Shown: piece by piece, positions 18,101 to 28,300 of the stretch
How positions within the stretch are numbered: position 1 is the stretch's first letter
How the letters are laid out: the number at the start of each line of letters is the position of its first letter
Assembly: GCA_041665605.1 (NCBI GenBank)
Contig: JBAYIO010000001.1
Span: 58,485 to 122,484 of the forward strand
DNA length: 64,000 nucleotides
Direction: 5' to 3'
Source of the DNA: CAIPAT01 sp041665605
GTDB lineage: Bacteria > Verrucomicrobiota > Lentisphaeria > Victivallales > Victivallaceae
The notes under the pieces: generated by a model
Databases searched by the model: none
The model's input: the letters and a program-made list of their open reading frames with translations, nothing else
What the model was told of the DNA's origin: nothing
Translations under genes and position numbers: made by a program

Positions 18101-19549
18101 ATGTCTAATTTTACTACTGCTGCAGAAACAATATCCACTGTTTCAGATACTGGACCATTGCGGCGAGGAACTCTGGTTTATACCAGAGCAGGTTTAGCCA
18201 TGTTGTTCATCTGGCTGCTGTGGGGCGACTTCTGCTTCACCCTGATGGAACAGGTCATTCCCAGCATTATGCCGTTGAAACTCAAGGCACTGAATACGCC
18301 CAACTGGCTGATGGCCACCATCCTTACGGCTATTCCCACGGCGATGGCGACGGTGGCGAGTCCAATACTCGGGTACCAGTCCGACCGTCTCCGTACCCGC
18401 TGGGGAAGACGTATTCCGTTCCTGTTCATCGCCACTCCGTTTGTCGCGTTGTCTCTTTTCCTGATGGCATTCTCTCCTGAAATAGGTACATTCATTCATC
18501 GCGCATTTCTGGCCGGGAAAGATATTTCGCCGACTACTGTAATCATCGTCTGCATCGCCATTTTCATGATGAGTTACAAATTTTTTGACCTGGTTAGCAA
18601 CCTGATCTTCAGCTACCTGTTGAACGATGTGGTTCCGCCTACTCACCTGACCCGGTTCTACGCTCTCTTTCGGATCGCCGGCATTGCCGCCAGCGCCTCA
18701 TACAACTATTTTATTTTTCAATTTGGCGAAAGCCATACGCGGGAGGTGCTTTTAGGCGCGGCACTGCTCTATTTTGTCGGATTCATGCAGATGTGCTGGA
18801 AAGTAAAGGAGGGAGAATATTCGCCGGCGCCGGAAACACTGGACAAGCGCAAAGGATTCAAGTCTGAAGCGGAAACCTACTTTAAGGAATGCTTTATTCA
18901 CCGGATATACTGGTATTATTTCCTGCATACGGCCTGCTGGAACATCGGCGGGGCCAGTTATATCTTCACAATCTTCCTTAATTTATCACTTGGAATCACG
19001 CTTGACCAGCATGGCAAGATACTGGGAGTCGCGCAAGTATTGACTGCGCTGCTCCTCTATCCGGCAGGTATTCTGGCGGACCGTTTGCATCCATTGCGCG
19101 TGATGGTATGGGTTAAAATCGGCATTCTGGCATCTGTTTTGCTGAATATGATCTGGCTGTTTAAAACGTTTTCACCCCAGACAAATTTCTATATCCTGGT
19201 AGTCATTACCGCCGTCACTCTGCCGCTCAACGTCCTGTATGCCGCAGCCATGAGCCCAATGATTATGCGCTTACTGCCTGCCAGCCGGTTTGGCCAGTTC
19301 TGTTCAGCATGTTTCATGATGGTATCCTTGTTCAGCATCTTATCCGGTGTCGCGGTTGGCGCCACATTCGACCTGATTCGCCGTCTTCTTCCCGAAGCTG
19401 TATGGGGCAAGGATTATTGCTACCGTTTTGCGCCGGTTTGGACCTTCGTCTTTTTCAGTATCGGCTTAGTATTTCTCCTGTTGCTTTTCCGGGAATGGAA
19501 ACGTTGCGGGGGGGATACTGACTACAAGGCTCCAGGATTCGATAACTAA
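18101..19549 (+). CDS. MFS sugar transporter (GPH/SLC45-like)
   Basis: A 482-residue membrane protein with about 12 hydrophobic segments. The N-terminal half shows WLLWGDFCFTLMEQVIPSIMP in helix 1 and the classical MFS loop 2-3 signature SDRLRTRWGRRIPF. A second transporter at 23274 is clearly paralogous (LTYTKAGLFAIFAWLLWGDF; SDRYRSRWGRRLPF). The ribosome site is AAGGAACGAG before the ATG. The 126-base gap from the GNAT gene is AT-rich, so it may have its own promoter, though none with good boxes is seen. As the last gene of the cassette it probably imports the oligosaccharide or sugar that the cassette processes. Direction and substrate are inferred. Confidence 0.8.
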   Translation: MSNFTTAAETISTVSDTGPLRRGTLVYTRAGLAMLFIWLLWGDFCFTLMEQVIPSIMPLKLKALNTPNWLMATILTAIPTAMATVASPILGYQSDRLRTRWGRRIPFLFIATPFVALSLFLMAFSPEIGTFIHRAFLAGKDISPTTVIIVCIAIFMMSYKFFDLVSNLIFSYLLNDVVPPTHLTRFYALFRIAGIAASASYNYFIFQFGESHTREVLLGAALLYFVGFMQMCWKVKEGEYSPAPETLDKRKGFKSEAETYFKECFIHRIYWYYFLHTACWNIGGASYIFTIFLNLSLGITLDQHGKILGVAQVLTALLLYPAGILADRLHPLRVMVWVKIGILASVLLNMIWLFKTFSPQTNFYILVVITAVTLPLNVLYAAAMSPMIMRLLPASRFGQFCSACFMMVSLFSILSGVAVGATFDLIRRLLPEAVWGKDYCYRFAPVWTFVFFSIGLVFLLLLFREWKRCGGDTDYKAPGFDN

Positions 19550-19600
19550 CCTGGATTATTCACGAAAAATGGATGAAAGACGAAATATGTTCAAAAAGAA

Positions 19601-19735
19601 AACTCATCCGATAGAAATGACGGAGTTTTAAAAGTTTTCCGTCATTTTACATATCAAGTATTCCACAATATTTCTCTTGCAAGAGGCAAAGATTTTCAGT
19701 CATTTTGTGGGGTTGGATGGATTTTCCGCTTCAAT
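19601..19735 (+). repeat. Dispersed intergenic repeat, copy 1
   Basis: The 64-base core at 19601-19664 matches 43519-43582 at 55 of 64 positions by hand count, without gaps; weaker similarity continues to about 19735 (blocks such as GATTTTCA and TTTTGTGGGG). Both copies lie just downstream of a plus-strand gene, about 50 and 40 bases after its stop. Confidence 0.75.
19615..19647. terminator. Hairpin in repeat copy 1, possible bidirectional terminator
   Basis: AAATGACGGA at 19615-19624 pairs perfectly with TCCGTCATTT at 19638-19647 around a 13-base loop, 65 bases after the MFS stop. A run of A before and T after the stem fits a weak bidirectional terminator between convergent genes, but the stem is GC-poor and the T-run is short. 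Confidence 0.4.
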
Positions 19736-19851
19736 TTAGTAAAAAAAATGGAAGTATATAACGCAGGCGTACAGAAGTCCAATGTATTTTAAAGTATTAG
19801 CTGAAAATTACCTTAGTTCCAGTTTTTTACCTCACGCACAGACAAACCACT

Positions 19852-22596
19852 TTATTCCAGCAGCAGCCAGCCAAGGTCGGCTGGGTTGTGTGTTCCGAAG
19901 GTCAGCCGCGCCTCTAACGGGCGCTTTTCTACCCATGACATTTCTCGTCCACCAGTCTTTCTAATTGTCAGATTAAACCGGAATGGTCTAGTACTTCCCT
20001 GGCTTTCGCGGAAGCAGACCAACGGGATGGTGAAGTCAATTGTTTTTTCGTCGGCTACTGTCGATATTTTCGCTGTCCAGCGTTTGTCAATATCAGTTCC
20101 GCCTCTATAAAAATGCTCTCGCTCGCCCTTTGAATCAATCTGGTAAGTATGGGTTGGCCAAAGCCTGCGGGGTTCAATATCAAGTTCCGCCTGTGTGAAA
20201 TCAGCTTCGCGGCTGTCCAGCCTTACGGAGAAATAAACATTTTCATCATCACTCCAGGTTTTGAAGCAGGCTCCGCCCGAAATTTTATTAAATTCGGCTT
20301 TCTCTTTATTTTTATGGCAGATGCAGATTTTTCCATCTGGTTTTGCGCCGGTATAATCAGGGAAGAGCATTTCCCCGGTCTCAATCATCTTTTTGACCTT
20401 GGGGAAATCAGTCTTTATAAGGTCTCTGAGAAGACCAGAGCGCCATTCCAGTTTTTCCGCAAAGTATTTATAGCCCTCGGCCTCAGAATGGAATCCGAGG
20501 CGAGAGTCGTTTTCGCAGAGTTTTTTGAGTTTCATGCTGTTCTCAATTTCGAGCTCCGCAATATCCAGCATTTTACCAAGCGCTTTAATTTGGGCGGTCT
20601 TTTTCATAAAAGGGAGTTTTTCCCGTATGTCATAAAAGGTGAAGACATTGAGTGAGCTGTTTATCTGGATGCCCAGCGCCTTGTCCAGGCAAATGTCCTG
20701 GAGTCTTTGGCGGCTGCTTTGATAATCGCACTCTATCGATTCCATAATTCTCACCCCGGCAGCCCAGAATTTGTCCATCCGGCGCAGGAGTGTCAGAACC
20801 TCGTCCAGCGTATGTCCGAAACAGATGCACTCGCCAATTCTGTCTCCGCTGACCATCGGAAACGTGAATTTCCAGCTTGGCGATATCGGCAGATCAACCG
20901 GTATGAGATGAAGCGGCCACACCACCGAGTGATGCACTGGACCGTACCAGGTAAATGGCAGATTCACTGGAAATTCCGAGTAGCTTTGTTGGAAAAGCTT
21001 CCAGGCACGGCTGACTTTCGCGGCGTCTTTGCCCCAGTCAATTCTGGCAAGCGAGAGCAGGAAATCATCTTCATTGTCAGGGAACGGGAAGAAAGAGAGT
21101 TCCCCGGCTGCTTTGTTCATCAGGCCGGGGTAGTTCCCGAAGTACCAGCACTGCATCACAGAACTGACCCCGAGATCCCGCATGGCGCGGTATTTTTTGT
21201 AAAGGTTGCCGGGGACCGGGATAAAAGGAACAGTGGCTACCTCATGCGAGCAGCCGACCTGAATTTTAGCCGACATCCTGGTTCCTGAATTCACGGCGGC
21301 GCTGGCGCAGTCCTTGAAAATCTCACTGGGACCGGGCCAAGCCAGCCAGTAGTCAAGGGCGGTTCTTTCGCGTCCAAGTTGCATAACCTTGCCGTTGGAT
21401 TCAAAATTAACCTGCAAAGTTACATTTTCTGGAACATGGGCGGAAATGTTCCTCATTACCTGAAAATAATCATCAATACTTTTTCCTTTGTGCTCAAACA
21501 TATATGGGGTATAAAGCCATGAAATCATTTCTGCCTGCGGATTCGCCCGTCGCATCCCTTTTGAGATTGATGCGGTGACATCCGCGAAAACCTCCCAGGG
21601 CTGCCGCGTAGAGCAGCGGGGGCAGTTGCAGTCAAAAAAGTTACCGGAGGCTGAGTAGCAGTGCGTGGGCCTCTCGCCCAGGTTAATATCAATCAGACCT
21701 CCGAGTTCCGGGACATTGGAGAATATGTGATAAGCCGAGTCCTCAAGGTATTTTTTAGCTTTGCCAGAGGACGGGCAAAAATATACGGACCGGCCATCAT
21801 CATGGCCTTTAAACTCCGGGTTGTCCTCTAAATATGACATTGAATTGAGGTATTCCGGGTTTTTCCCAAACCCCTGCGGTTCAATGCAGAAGACATATAT
21901 TTTTATTCCATAGCGGGCGCATTTGAGCGCGGTATTTCTGAGTTTTACCAGGCGTTGCGTACTATCACCGCCATAACCAGGAAACAGCTTCGACGGGCAT
22001 AGGTCTCGGAAACCTACGGTAAGCCACAGGCCATTGACCCCCTCACTTGCCAGCCGGTTTAAGTATTCTTCCGGATAGTAATCAACATCATCCGCCAGTT
22101 CGTCGCGGTTGACAGGGGGGCGCTTTATAGGACCGAAAAAACAGCGCGACACCCTAGTTTTTATCATCGGTTCACGCTCCGTTGTCCCTACAGGCAGAAA
22201 CGGTCCGTCGCTACGCTTTATCTCATCCTGTAGAAAATACAATGCCCGGCGAATGCCTTCAGAATCGCCTGCGGAGATTGTGCATGAATCGTTATTCGTA
22301 TCTATACGGTAACTCTCGAACGTTTTTCCAAGTTCCCATTTTTCAACGGTGATTTTGAACGGTCCGTTGCCGGGGATTCCGGCTGATTGCAGAAATACAT
22401 GAAAATCGGCTATCGCAGTATCAAGAACTCTTCCCACATCGGAAAAACGGCAATTCAATGTCACGCCTTTACCGAGTTCAGCTTCATTTTTTTTCTTTCT
22501 GTTCCGCCCCCATGTTAATTTTTCATGTCTTGATGCTTTAAGCTCGTCAACAAACAGCCAGTTTGCGGGCTGCTCAGGTTCCTGAGTGATAATCAT
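19852..22596 (-). CDS. Cytoplasmic GH20/GH67-like glycosidase with C-terminal CBM9-like domain
   Basis: A 914-residue protein without a signal peptide. Residues ~40-150 match the alpha/beta domain before the barrel in GH20/GH67-like enzymes (SEGIRRALYFLQDEIKR at its end). The barrel, ~160-500, includes GVNGLWLTVGFRD, YGIKIYVFCIEPQGFG, LGGLIDINLGERPTHCYS and a Cys cluster, CNCPRC, near residue 325, which recurs as CFCPRC in the 53171 product. Residues ~755-914 look like a family-9-type carbohydrate-binding fold (ENVYFSVRLDSREADF; FDFTIP-like strands; GWLLLE at the end). It is convergent with the first MFS gene and upstream of nothing on its strand, so it closes the 25217-19852 run. Substrate unknown. 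Confidence 0.65.
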   Translation of the reverse strand: MIITQEPEQPANWLFVDELKASRHEKLTWGRNRKKKNEAELGKGVTLNCRFSDVGRVLDTAIADFHVFLQSAGIPGNGPFKITVEKWELGKTFESYRIDTNNDSCTISAGDSEGIRRALYFLQDEIKRSDGPFLPVGTTEREPMIKTRVSRCFFGPIKRPPVNRDELADDVDYYPEEYLNRLASEGVNGLWLTVGFRDLCPSKLFPGYGGDSTQRLVKLRNTALKCARYGIKIYVFCIEPQGFGKNPEYLNSMSYLEDNPEFKGHDDGRSVYFCPSSGKAKKYLEDSAYHIFSNVPELGGLIDINLGERPTHCYSASGNFFDCNCPRCSTRQPWEVFADVTASISKGMRRANPQAEMISWLYTPYMFEHKGKSIDDYFQVMRNISAHVPENVTLQVNFESNGKVMQLGRERTALDYWLAWPGPSEIFKDCASAAVNSGTRMSAKIQVGCSHEVATVPFIPVPGNLYKKYRAMRDLGVSSVMQCWYFGNYPGLMNKAAGELSFFPFPDNEDDFLLSLARIDWGKDAAKVSRAWKLFQQSYSEFPVNLPFTWYGPVHHSVVWPLHLIPVDLPISPSWKFTFPMVSGDRIGECICFGHTLDEVLTLLRRMDKFWAAGVRIMESIECDYQSSRQRLQDICLDKALGIQINSSLNVFTFYDIREKLPFMKKTAQIKALGKMLDIAELEIENSMKLKKLCENDSRLGFHSEAEGYKYFAEKLEWRSGLLRDLIKTDFPKVKKMIETGEMLFPDYTGAKPDGKICICHKNKEKAEFNKISGGACFKTWSDDENVYFSVRLDSREADFTQAELDIEPRRLWPTHTYQIDSKGEREHFYRGGTDIDKRWTAKISTVADEKTIDFTIPLVCFRESQGSTRPFRFNLTIRKTGGREMSWVEKRPLEARLTFGTHNPADLGWLLLE

Positions 22597-22713
22597 GTTT
22601 TCTGTATCCTAATTTATTTGTATTTTAAGATTTCATGGGAGAGTCTTAATCTGCAGACCTTTCCGATAAATAGAAATCCTGTTATTGCCGATGTTTAAGG
22701 CAACTCATAAACA

Positions 22714-23190
22714 TTAGAGTTTTTTGAAATAAGTGACATCTTCTGTTTTTATATTGAACCCGGCTCTTTCGTAGGCGCGGCGGGCGCGGAGATGGGTATC
22801 GTCGAGCCCCGTCCGGACTTGTGCATATATCAAGCCTTCTTCCTTGAACCGTTTAAATACCGCACTGTACATCTGCTGTCCAATTCCTTTGAGACCGCAT
22901 TCCGGATCAACCGCATTATTCCCGATCTGTCCGATTTTTTGTTGCTGATTAATGTTGAAAGCGATAAAACCGACGATCTTTCCATTTTCTTCACAAATAT
23001 AAATCCAATCGGGATGGTGCTGCACATGATTATTTATCTCTCTCTCTTTTGCGGTATCTTTATCATGAATGAGTAATGAAAACAATTCGTCGCCATAAGC
23101 GTCCTGATACATATTGTAAATATTTATCCAGGCGCGTTTGGCAATCGCTGTTATCGCCGGCAAGTCTTCGCTTTTATATTTTCTGATCAT
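22714..23190 (-). CDS. Small GNAT-family acetyltransferase
   Basis: A 158-residue single-domain GNAT protein. It opens with MIRKYKSEDLPAITAIAKRAW, typical of the family, has WIYICEENGKIVGFIAF as the central strand pair, and then the acetyl-CoA region DPECGLKGIGQQMYSAVFKRFKEEG, followed by ARRAYERAGFNI, a conserved GNAT tail. It lies 83 bases after the second MFS gene and 117 before the glycosidase-like gene, all on the minus strand. The acceptor is unknown; it might be a small amine, sugar or protein N-terminus. Confidence 0.8.
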   Translation of the reverse strand: MIRKYKSEDLPAITAIAKRAWINIYNMYQDAYGDELFSLLIHDKDTAKEREINNHVQHHPDWIYICEENGKIVGFIAFNINQQQKIGQIGNNAVDPECGLKGIGQQMYSAVFKRFKEEGLIYAQVRTGLDDTHLRARRAYERAGFNIKTEDVTYFKKL

Positions 23191-23273
23191 GTAATCCTCG
23201 ATTTTAACAAAAAACTACCATTGTCATTTTAATTTAAAATAATTCGCAACCAATCCAGGCTGCGCTTAAGTCA

Positions 23274-25217
23274 TTAAGCCGCACGCGCAGGCACCACGTC
23301 AATCGTAATGGAATATCCGCGCTCCACCCGGCACATTATCTGAATTATACCGATAATCATAAAATTGGTAACAACGTTTGCCAGGCCGAAAACAATAGCT
23401 CCGGTTTCCATATTCAAATTGACGGCAATGATGACTTGGGTTATCCACAGCCCAAGCGCCAGCAAGTATTTGGCCCCCACCACAATCAGCATGCCGTGAT
23501 GCGGAATGCCGTTGCGCAACTGGTCGCCATTGCGCGCCCGCGCCATGTCGCTGCTGATGCTCCGTTTCAACCATTGCCACCACAGCCATGCCAATATCGA
23601 CAGCGGCAGCAGCAATATGCCGAACCATTTGTAAGCGAACATCGCCTGTTTATGATACATCCACCACATCATGCACGGAACGCCCAGCACCGACAAGGCA
23701 ATGAGTGCGTCAAAAATACGGAATGCAAGTTTCATCCATCGCGTCTGCGGCCCGATGGTCTGCGTAATTGCCATTTCTTCCACTTGCTTCGGGCTCCATG
23801 GCGCCGGCGGATGGAAATGTTCATCTCCGCCCAGCCGGTACCAGATGATATAAATGTAAATGGCGATTATCGCGGATATGCCGGAGAAGAAAGTGATCCA
23901 GACAAAATTAAACCGGTAAGCAAAGTCAGAGCCATGACAAAAATATCTGACCAGATCAATAAACAGCCCGGCGCCCACGCCGGCGCCAATATTGCACAGT
24001 GATTGCACCATTGCCTGCGCGGAACAAAATTGTCCGAACCGCGACTGCGGAAACGTACGCATCTGCCGCGGGAATGTCGCAGCGTTTATCAATGCGCCCT
24101 GGAACATTCCAATGAAAGCGCCGCCAAAACCAAGCCAGAAATAATAGTCCCCCGGCAGAGTGACGAAAACCCATACCCAGCTCGAGCTTATCATGGCTGA
24201 CACATTAAAAACAGTAATATAAGTAACAATGCGCATTGGATGCCAGCGGTCAACAAAAATTGCAGTACAATACATTGCCACCATGGCAACCACGCCGTTG
24301 ACTGCGGCCAGGGTACCGATCTGAGCCAGCGGCAAACCCATTTCACGGTTAAAAAAAATATTGAATGCATACATTGCTCCGGCGATAGACTGAAAGCCGG
24401 CGGCGGCAAATATCAGCCAATAAAGCTTATGAGAGAACGCTTCCCTGAAGTATGTTTTTATCCCTCCGATTCCCTTATTGTCTTTGTCCTGTTCGCCTTC
24501 CACCGGCGGGTATTCGCCTTCCTTGACCATCATGCACAACAAGCCGAAGCCGATAAAATAAAGCACGGCAGCGCCAAGAAAGATTTCCCGCATGTGGGAT
24601 TCCGCATACCTGAAGATGAAATAATTATACAGCGTCGCCGCCAGTGTGCTGACAATCCGCAATAAACCCACAAAACGCCCGATAAATTGCGCCGGCACAA
24701 CGTCATTGAAGAGATACCAGAAAACCGAATTGACAAACATATTGAAAAACTGGAACATCATCATGAAAAATGCGATTAAGCCGATAGTTACGGTGGCAGG
24801 AGCGTACTCGTTTAACGCCGGAGAGCAACGCTGCAGAAACACGCGTATCTCATCGCTCCAGCCAAGCATGAACAAACTGATGCAGAGAAACGGCAATGTC
24901 CAGATAATGAACGGCAGGCGCCGACCCCAGCGGCTGCGGTAGCGGTCGCTCTTGAAACTGACGTAAGGACAGATCGTCATATTCAGCACACCCGGAATCG
25001 AGGACAGTATCAGTCCCATCATCCAGTTGGAGCATCCCAGAGATTTCAGTTTCAGCGGCAAGACGCTGGGCACCACCGCTTCCATCAGCGTGATGCAGAA
25101 GTCACCCCATAACAACCATGCAAAAATTGCAAATAAACCGGCTTTAGTGTAAGTCAGCGTTCCGCAATGATAGGTTTTAGTCGCCGCTGGCTGGTCCGTG
25201 TTTGAAAAAGTCATCAT
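23274..25217 (-). CDS. MFS transporter with extra C-terminal membrane segments
   Basis: A 647-residue protein. The first ~470 residues parallel the 482-residue transporter at 18101, including WLLWGDFCITLMEAVVPS and SDRYRSRWGRRLPF. The extra ~150 residues contain three or four more hydrophobic segments (for example IALSVLGVPCMMWWMYH; YLLALGLWITQVIIAVNL), unusual for the family. Two ATG codons lie at 25217 and 25214 and the ribosome site is weak. As in the plus-strand cassette, the transporter accompanies a GNAT gene and a glycosidase-like gene, so import of glycan fragments is the likely role. The function of the extra domain is unknown. Confidence 0.75.
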   Translation of the reverse strand: MMTFSNTDQPAATKTYHCGTLTYTKAGLFAIFAWLLWGDFCITLMEAVVPSVLPLKLKSLGCSNWMMGLILSSIPGVLNMTICPYVSFKSDRYRSRWGRRLPFIIWTLPFLCISLFMLGWSDEIRVFLQRCSPALNEYAPATVTIGLIAFFMMMFQFFNMFVNSVFWYLFNDVVPAQFIGRFVGLLRIVSTLAATLYNYFIFRYAESHMREIFLGAAVLYFIGFGLLCMMVKEGEYPPVEGEQDKDNKGIGGIKTYFREAFSHKLYWLIFAAAGFQSIAGAMYAFNIFFNREMGLPLAQIGTLAAVNGVVAMVAMYCTAIFVDRWHPMRIVTYITVFNVSAMISSSWVWVFVTLPGDYYFWLGFGGAFIGMFQGALINAATFPRQMRTFPQSRFGQFCSAQAMVQSLCNIGAGVGAGLFIDLVRYFCHGSDFAYRFNFVWITFFSGISAIIAIYIYIIWYRLGGDEHFHPPAPWSPKQVEEMAITQTIGPQTRWMKLAFRIFDALIALSVLGVPCMMWWMYHKQAMFAYKWFGILLLPLSILAWLWWQWLKRSISSDMARARNGDQLRNGIPHHGMLIVVGAKYLLALGLWITQVIIAVNLNMETGAIVFGLANVVTNFMIIGIIQIMCRVERGYSITIDVVPARAA

Positions 25218-25379
25218 ATAAATCCATAAAAAGGTTGCGTATTAAAACAAGAACTGGTTTTCTAAGTCAATAGTTTTCTTTCCAACAAGCCGCGGCGGTC
25301 ATTACCATGCCTGTCTCCGGGGTTTTATTCTCAAAACCACCTCACATTTACGGTACACTGATTCGACTGCTGTTCAAGG

Positions 25380-28300
25380 CTATTCTTTATTTTGATAGAG
25401 AAGCTGTATTTCATTTGCGGTTAATCCTCTTTTGTAAACACGCGCATTGCTGATAATTCCTTTAAAATAGCTGCCATAGGTTCCTAACTGTATATTATAT
25501 GTTTCGTTGCTCTGATTTGGAAAAGGTCCGGCGGTATTGCCGTCCTGGAATCCGTCCAAATATAATTTCATATTTCCGTTGGCCTCGTAAACCGCGGCTA
25601 CATGATGCCATGTGCTCGACGTTAAAGTAGTGGAGCCCGCACACCATCTTGAAGTATTGGCAGGATCTGTCAGGGTTTTAAATCCAAGTTTGCCGCCATA
25701 TACGGTAAGATAAGTGCTCCCCCTTGCAATTACCGGATCATGCCCGGCAGGAAATGTCCCGTCCGCTTTTATCCACGCGGCAAAGGTAAATCCATTGCTT
25801 CCGTCTGTTCTGAAGGCCGTGCTGCTTCCGGTAATCGTTACAGAGTCGTTGACTCCGTCAAAGTAAAGGGCATTGTCTTTTTTGTCAAGCGCAGTGTTGC
25901 CGTGCCAGGTTGCGCCGGATATGGTCGCCTGTCTGGAATTGTCAAAACTATCATACGCGGCAGTTCCGGTTCCTTCATTAAGCGGGAAACTATATGCAAT
26001 TATCGCCCTGTCTTTCAACTGCCGGATTTCCTTGCCGGTACAGCCCTTCCGGCAGATTTGCACATCATCTATTATGCCGTTAAAAAATCCGCTGCCGACA
26101 TATTTGCCGATGTTTAAGGCACCCGGACTCGTATCTGGGTTTAAAAATGGGCCTGCAGTAGAACCATCCTGCTGTCCGTTTATAAATACTTTCATTATTC
26201 CTTCACGGTCATAAGTTCCGGCAATATGATACCATGTGCCGGAAGATAATTGGGCATTGCTGCTGCAATAATTCGACAATCCTCCGTTGGCAATAATTTT
26301 TAGACATACATGAGTACCGCAAACAGAAAGATAATTATCAGGCCCGCTGCCGTGGCTGACCACCATATTGTGTCCGGAAGAATTTAGCGAGCCGGGCTTG
26401 ACCCATGCCGCAAATGTCGCGCCGTCATCTGAAACCGCAAATAAATTATTACTCGGAACGCTGACATAACTTGTGCTGCCGTTAAAACTAAGCGCATGAG
26501 CGCTCTGTCCATCCACACCGTCTGCCCAGGAAGTATTGTATACAGTTCCGGTAAGATTAGTATACGGGCTTGCCGCGGCAACCGAAGCCCCGTTTCCCTC
26601 GTCAAATTTGAAATTGATCAAAGCAGGTATTTCGAGCGCCGCGACATTTTCTGGGCCAATAGCCAATGTTGCCTGTCCGTTTGTCCAAGTAATGTTGTTG
26701 CCTGATATCAGTTCTTTGCCGGTTATGCTTATTGCCGCGGGCGAATAAGTGACTGTAACGTTTTTTGAGCTGGCGGTCGGATTGAATATGGTAATATATT
26801 CCGCGCCGAACCGCTCGACAAATACGTCGCTGTCGTTGACGGTCACCTGCCTGACCGGTTCCCATCCCGCCTGGCTGAGTTTCCTGATTACCGGAATATA
26901 TTTCTGAAATATATTTCTGTCAGTCATGTTTGCAGGGGTGGTGTTGGGATTTGCCGTTTCGAAAAAAGCGGAATTATTAAAATACACCAGTCCGGTAGAA
27001 TCGCCGCCATCGGTCATGACAATTGAAGGCATAACCCCAAAAGCGCAACACCGCGCAAAATATTTTTGAGTTCTCGCATTAGTCATCCAGCTCGAACCCG
27101 TCCCCAGGCTGTGTTCAACAGGACACTGCAAAAAGACAAGCGGCTTGCGTCCGGCTTTCATCCTGAATTCCAACATTGCCGCTTCCGCAAGCGGGTTCCA
27201 GCTATTGTTCGCGTCCCATACCTGCTCGCCGCCTTGAACATCCAGTTTGCATCCGGCAAAATATGGGGGTGAACCATTCGCCTGTATAATCCGCAACCGG
27301 TTATCGCCGGCCATCAGATTATCCATGCCTTGCCGCATCCCGTTAAAATATTCCCAGATCATCATTTCAAAACCAATTCCGACTTTGCCGTTTTTGTCAT
27401 GAACCAGCGGGGTTTCCATGCGACTGAAATGTGACGAATCATAATCTACCGGAGTATCAGACAAATAACCGTTAGATATATTATCGCACAAAATCCCATC
27501 CCGGGTATTCGGAACAGTCAGCAGAGATTGCAAACTTGAATTTCCCCATTGATCGTAATAGGCATTCCGTTCGCTCGGCGTGCCGGCTCCATATATGTTA
27601 GGCCTTACTCCCGGCGCCGGGTTGCATTGAAAACGGATATGATCCGGCGACCATTGGGCGGTCGTAAGATATATGTATTTGCCGGCGCTGCTTTTGCTGG
27701 CTGAATTAACAACCGCAACAGCAGTAGGGTCATTTGTATTATATAAGTCGTTAATCCTTTGCACAACATCAGCGTAGGCCGGTTGCGGCCACCCCGGCAG
27801 ATTAGCGCCATATATCCTCAATTCCCATGGAGCAACATACATTGTGCTTAAAAGATCATTGGCGTCATCATATGTTATTGCTCCGGCTGGCGGTTGCTGA
27901 TCAAATTTAAAGCCGAAATCTTTTATATTGACGATAGAATTGCCGGAAAGGTCCTTCAGATACCACCAGATTCCATGTTCTCCGCCTTTATCAACAATCC
28001 GGTCACGAAAAGCATCGGGATAAAGCTTGTAAAAGTCGTGAACCGCCTGACGCATCCCGGAAGCGGGATTGAACGTCCAAGTGACAAACTTTACGGTTGC
28101 GTTGTTTTTAGCGTCACCCGATGAGGTGAAACCTAAATCAAATACGACAAAAAATTCTTGATCGTAAGGGTTGTAGCGCACCCGAAAGTGACAGGGGTAA
28201 GCCGGGTCAACCGCGATCGCATAACCGGTTGTATCGCCGACAACGCACCCCAAAAGAAATTTTGAACTTGTTTTATAATAGCCTCTTTCACTGTCTTCAT

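Larger units (their letters stand above)
19550..19851. other. Intergenic gap between convergent genes, holding repeat copy 1
   Basis: 302 bases between the convergent MFS gene (+) and glycosidase-like gene (-). The left half holds one copy of a two-copy repeat and its hairpin; the right half (about 19750-19851) shows nothing recognisable. The small frame at 19782 has no support and overlaps the neighbouring gene's end. Confidence 0.6.

Noticed and set aside
22109..22312. Plus-strand frames inside the 19852-22596 gene and many similar ones across the window
   Set aside because: They are antisense or shifted-frame shadows of strong genes and have no independent support.
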